Origin: Lysobacter antibioticus HS124
Lineage (GTDB): Bacteria; Pseudomonadota; Gammaproteobacteria; Xanthomonadales; Xanthomonadaceae
Direction: 5' to 3'
Assembly: GCF_000336385.2 (NCBI RefSeq)
Contig: NZ_HG424615.1
Coordinates: forward strand, 1 to 43,167
DNA: 43,167 nt
The notes beneath the pieces are model-generated. The model made no database searches and was not told the DNA's origin. It saw only the letters and a list, made by a program, of their open reading frames with translations. Below are positions 42,301 through 43,167 of this stretch, one piece after another. Numbering within the stretch: position 1 is the stretch's first letter; the number at the start of each line of letters is the position of its first letter. A program made the position numbers and the translations under genes.

Positions 42301-43049
42301 TGAACGACTTCCCCGGTAATGGATGATGCAGCGGACATGGAGGCCCCCGCAGTCGGCGCGGCCGTTGCGGGGATGATGGAATCTGAGGCGGCCGGCGCAG
42401 CGCTTCGCTCCGAGTCGACGGCTCGCGCCGTACGCGCACCGACCTGGGTACCGGCCGGAATCTCGATCTCGCCGCCGGTCACGAACAGGCCGGGGATACC
42501 CAGCGCGATGCCGACCGACACCGCCACGCCTTCGCGACTCTTGCCGATACCGCCCAGGCTGAAACCGCGCAAGGCCACGCGTCGGCCCTGATGCTCGAGA
42601 TAGCGCGCCGCCAGCAGCAACTCGCCCGGCTTGCCGCTGGCGCCGCGACGCGCGGCATGCACGACCTCGCCGATGCCGGGCGTGCCGGCCGGGAGCACCG
42701 TCGCTCCAGCCAGGACCAGCGGTTGCGCCAGGCGCAACGGAAACCTATCGCCGCGCCTGGCTTTCGCCGAACTCAATGCGGCCGCGATTTCCAGCGTGAC
42801 GGGGGTGTTGGCGGGAATGCCCGCAGCAGACAGGGAAGCAGGCGCAGCTGCAGACGCGGAAGAGACCGCCGTATCGACCGCCGCGTCAGCCGAGCCGGCC
42901 CGATCCGCGGGCGACAACGGCGCCTCGCCAAGAGCCGTAACACTGGCCGGACGCGACTCGCCGACGACGCCCGGCGCTGTACCACCGGCTACCGTCGATG
43001 CCCCCGCCATAGCCACCAGCGCGATCAACGCGCTTGAAATCGCAGTCAT
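42297..43049 (-). CDS. Exported protein of unknown function coupled to the DUF2846 gene
   Basis: 250 residues from ATG 43049. The N-terminus is weakly hydrophobic (ISSALIALVAMAGASTVAG) and probably a signal peptide, then a low-complexity Ala/Ser region. A conserved beta-rich core follows: NTPVTLEIAAALSSAKARRGDRFPLRLAQPL and GTPGIGEVVHAARRGASGKPGELLLAARYLEHQG, then a hydrophobic GVAVSVGIALGIPGLFVTGG. The last ~50 residues are again Ala/Ser-rich. The ribosome site is poor, so the start is uncertain. Tight overlap with the DUF2846 gene suggests a joint envelope role. Confidence 0.75.
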   Translation of the reverse strand: MTAISSALIALVAMAGASTVAGGTAPGVVGESRPASVTALGEAPLSPADRAGSADAAVDTAVSSASAAAPASLSAAGIPANTPVTLEIAAALSSAKARRGDRFPLRLAQPLVLAGATVLPAGTPGIGEVVHAARRGASGKPGELLLAARYLEHQGRRVALRGFSLGGIGKSREGVAVSVGIALGIPGLFVTGGEIEIPAGTQVGARTARAVDSERSAAPAASDSIIPATAAPTAGASMSAASSITGEVVQ

Positions 43050-43157
43050 CGAAAGGCGGCCCCCTACCGTCCTTGGCGGGCGCCAAACTATCCGAACGGC
43101 CGGGTTTTGCCAATATGGTCACAGTGGCCTTGGCTACACCCCTACGACCACAAACCG

Positions 43158-43167
43158 CCCCCCCCCC
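43158..43167. other. Poly-C run at the window edge
   Basis: Ten C in a row end the window. Such a run is a common place for assemblies to break, but it may be genuine. Confidence 0.4.

Overview
The window is high-GC DNA (roughly two thirds G+C by eye) of a gammaproteobacterium of the Lysobacter/Xanthomonas group, most likely a Lysobacter. The grounds are the gene content (minCDE, an M2 peptidyl-dipeptidase lipoprotein, a gcvP led by a tandem glycine riboswitch, many large secreted or accessory proteins) and scattered short inverted elements of the GTAGGAGCGGC...GCCGCGAC type. The species call is inference; no rRNA or tRNA gene is present.

Layout. 1-2751: end of minC, then minD and minE, a small HExxH protein, and on the minus strand a one-helix membrane protein. 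3265-5335: M2 peptidase and its terminator, then a G-rich heptamer tract and three REP-like elements (5343-5618). 5643-8794 (minus): a two-gene, Septu/PtuAB-like nuclease-ATPase module in which the ATPase carries its own N-terminal HNH domain. 9000-13562: secreted amidohydrolase, a divergent AraC regulator/EamA transporter pair with an inverted repeat between them, a membrane-anchored thioredoxin-like protein and a secreted Cys-rich peptide.

13849-22872 is the most unusual part. A 1107-residue membrane STAND regulator (winged helix, nSTAND1 NTPase, one membrane helix, TPR-like region) is followed by a small DP-EP-like gene. Then come two copies of a 'divergent pair' unit: a small secreted protein on the minus strand and a 461-465-residue protein of unknown family on the plus strand. 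Both divergent promoters carry the same two sites, made of GTAAGG-type half sites repeated every 11 bp and placed in opposite orientation. In the second unit the minus-strand gene has decayed (stop codon plus two compensating frameshifts).

22965-27447 (minus) is an operon of TerY-like VWA protein, PP2C phosphatase, TerY-P-type kinase and a membrane protein ending in HEANH. 27592-29333 (minus) is a Bcr/CflA-type MFS exporter coupled to a VOC protein. 29581-32829 is the promoter, tandem glycine riboswitch, gcvP and terminator. 32910-39688 (minus) is a three-gene polymorphic toxin operon: a secreted RHS protein, a second secreted RHS protein with an NBR1-like Ig domain and a variable C-terminal domain, and a small probable immunity gene; the toxin tip and immunity gene are clearly lower in GC. 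40491-43049: a GAF-GGDEF diguanylate cyclase and, convergent to it, a two-gene unit of exported proteins, one with a DUF2846 domain.

Best candidates for undescribed biology: the STAND regulator with its two box-controlled unknown-family units, and the HNH-ATPase fusion whose fused HNH has lost the expected catalytic histidine while its partner keeps it. Functional statements rest on motif reading by eye; no database search was possible.
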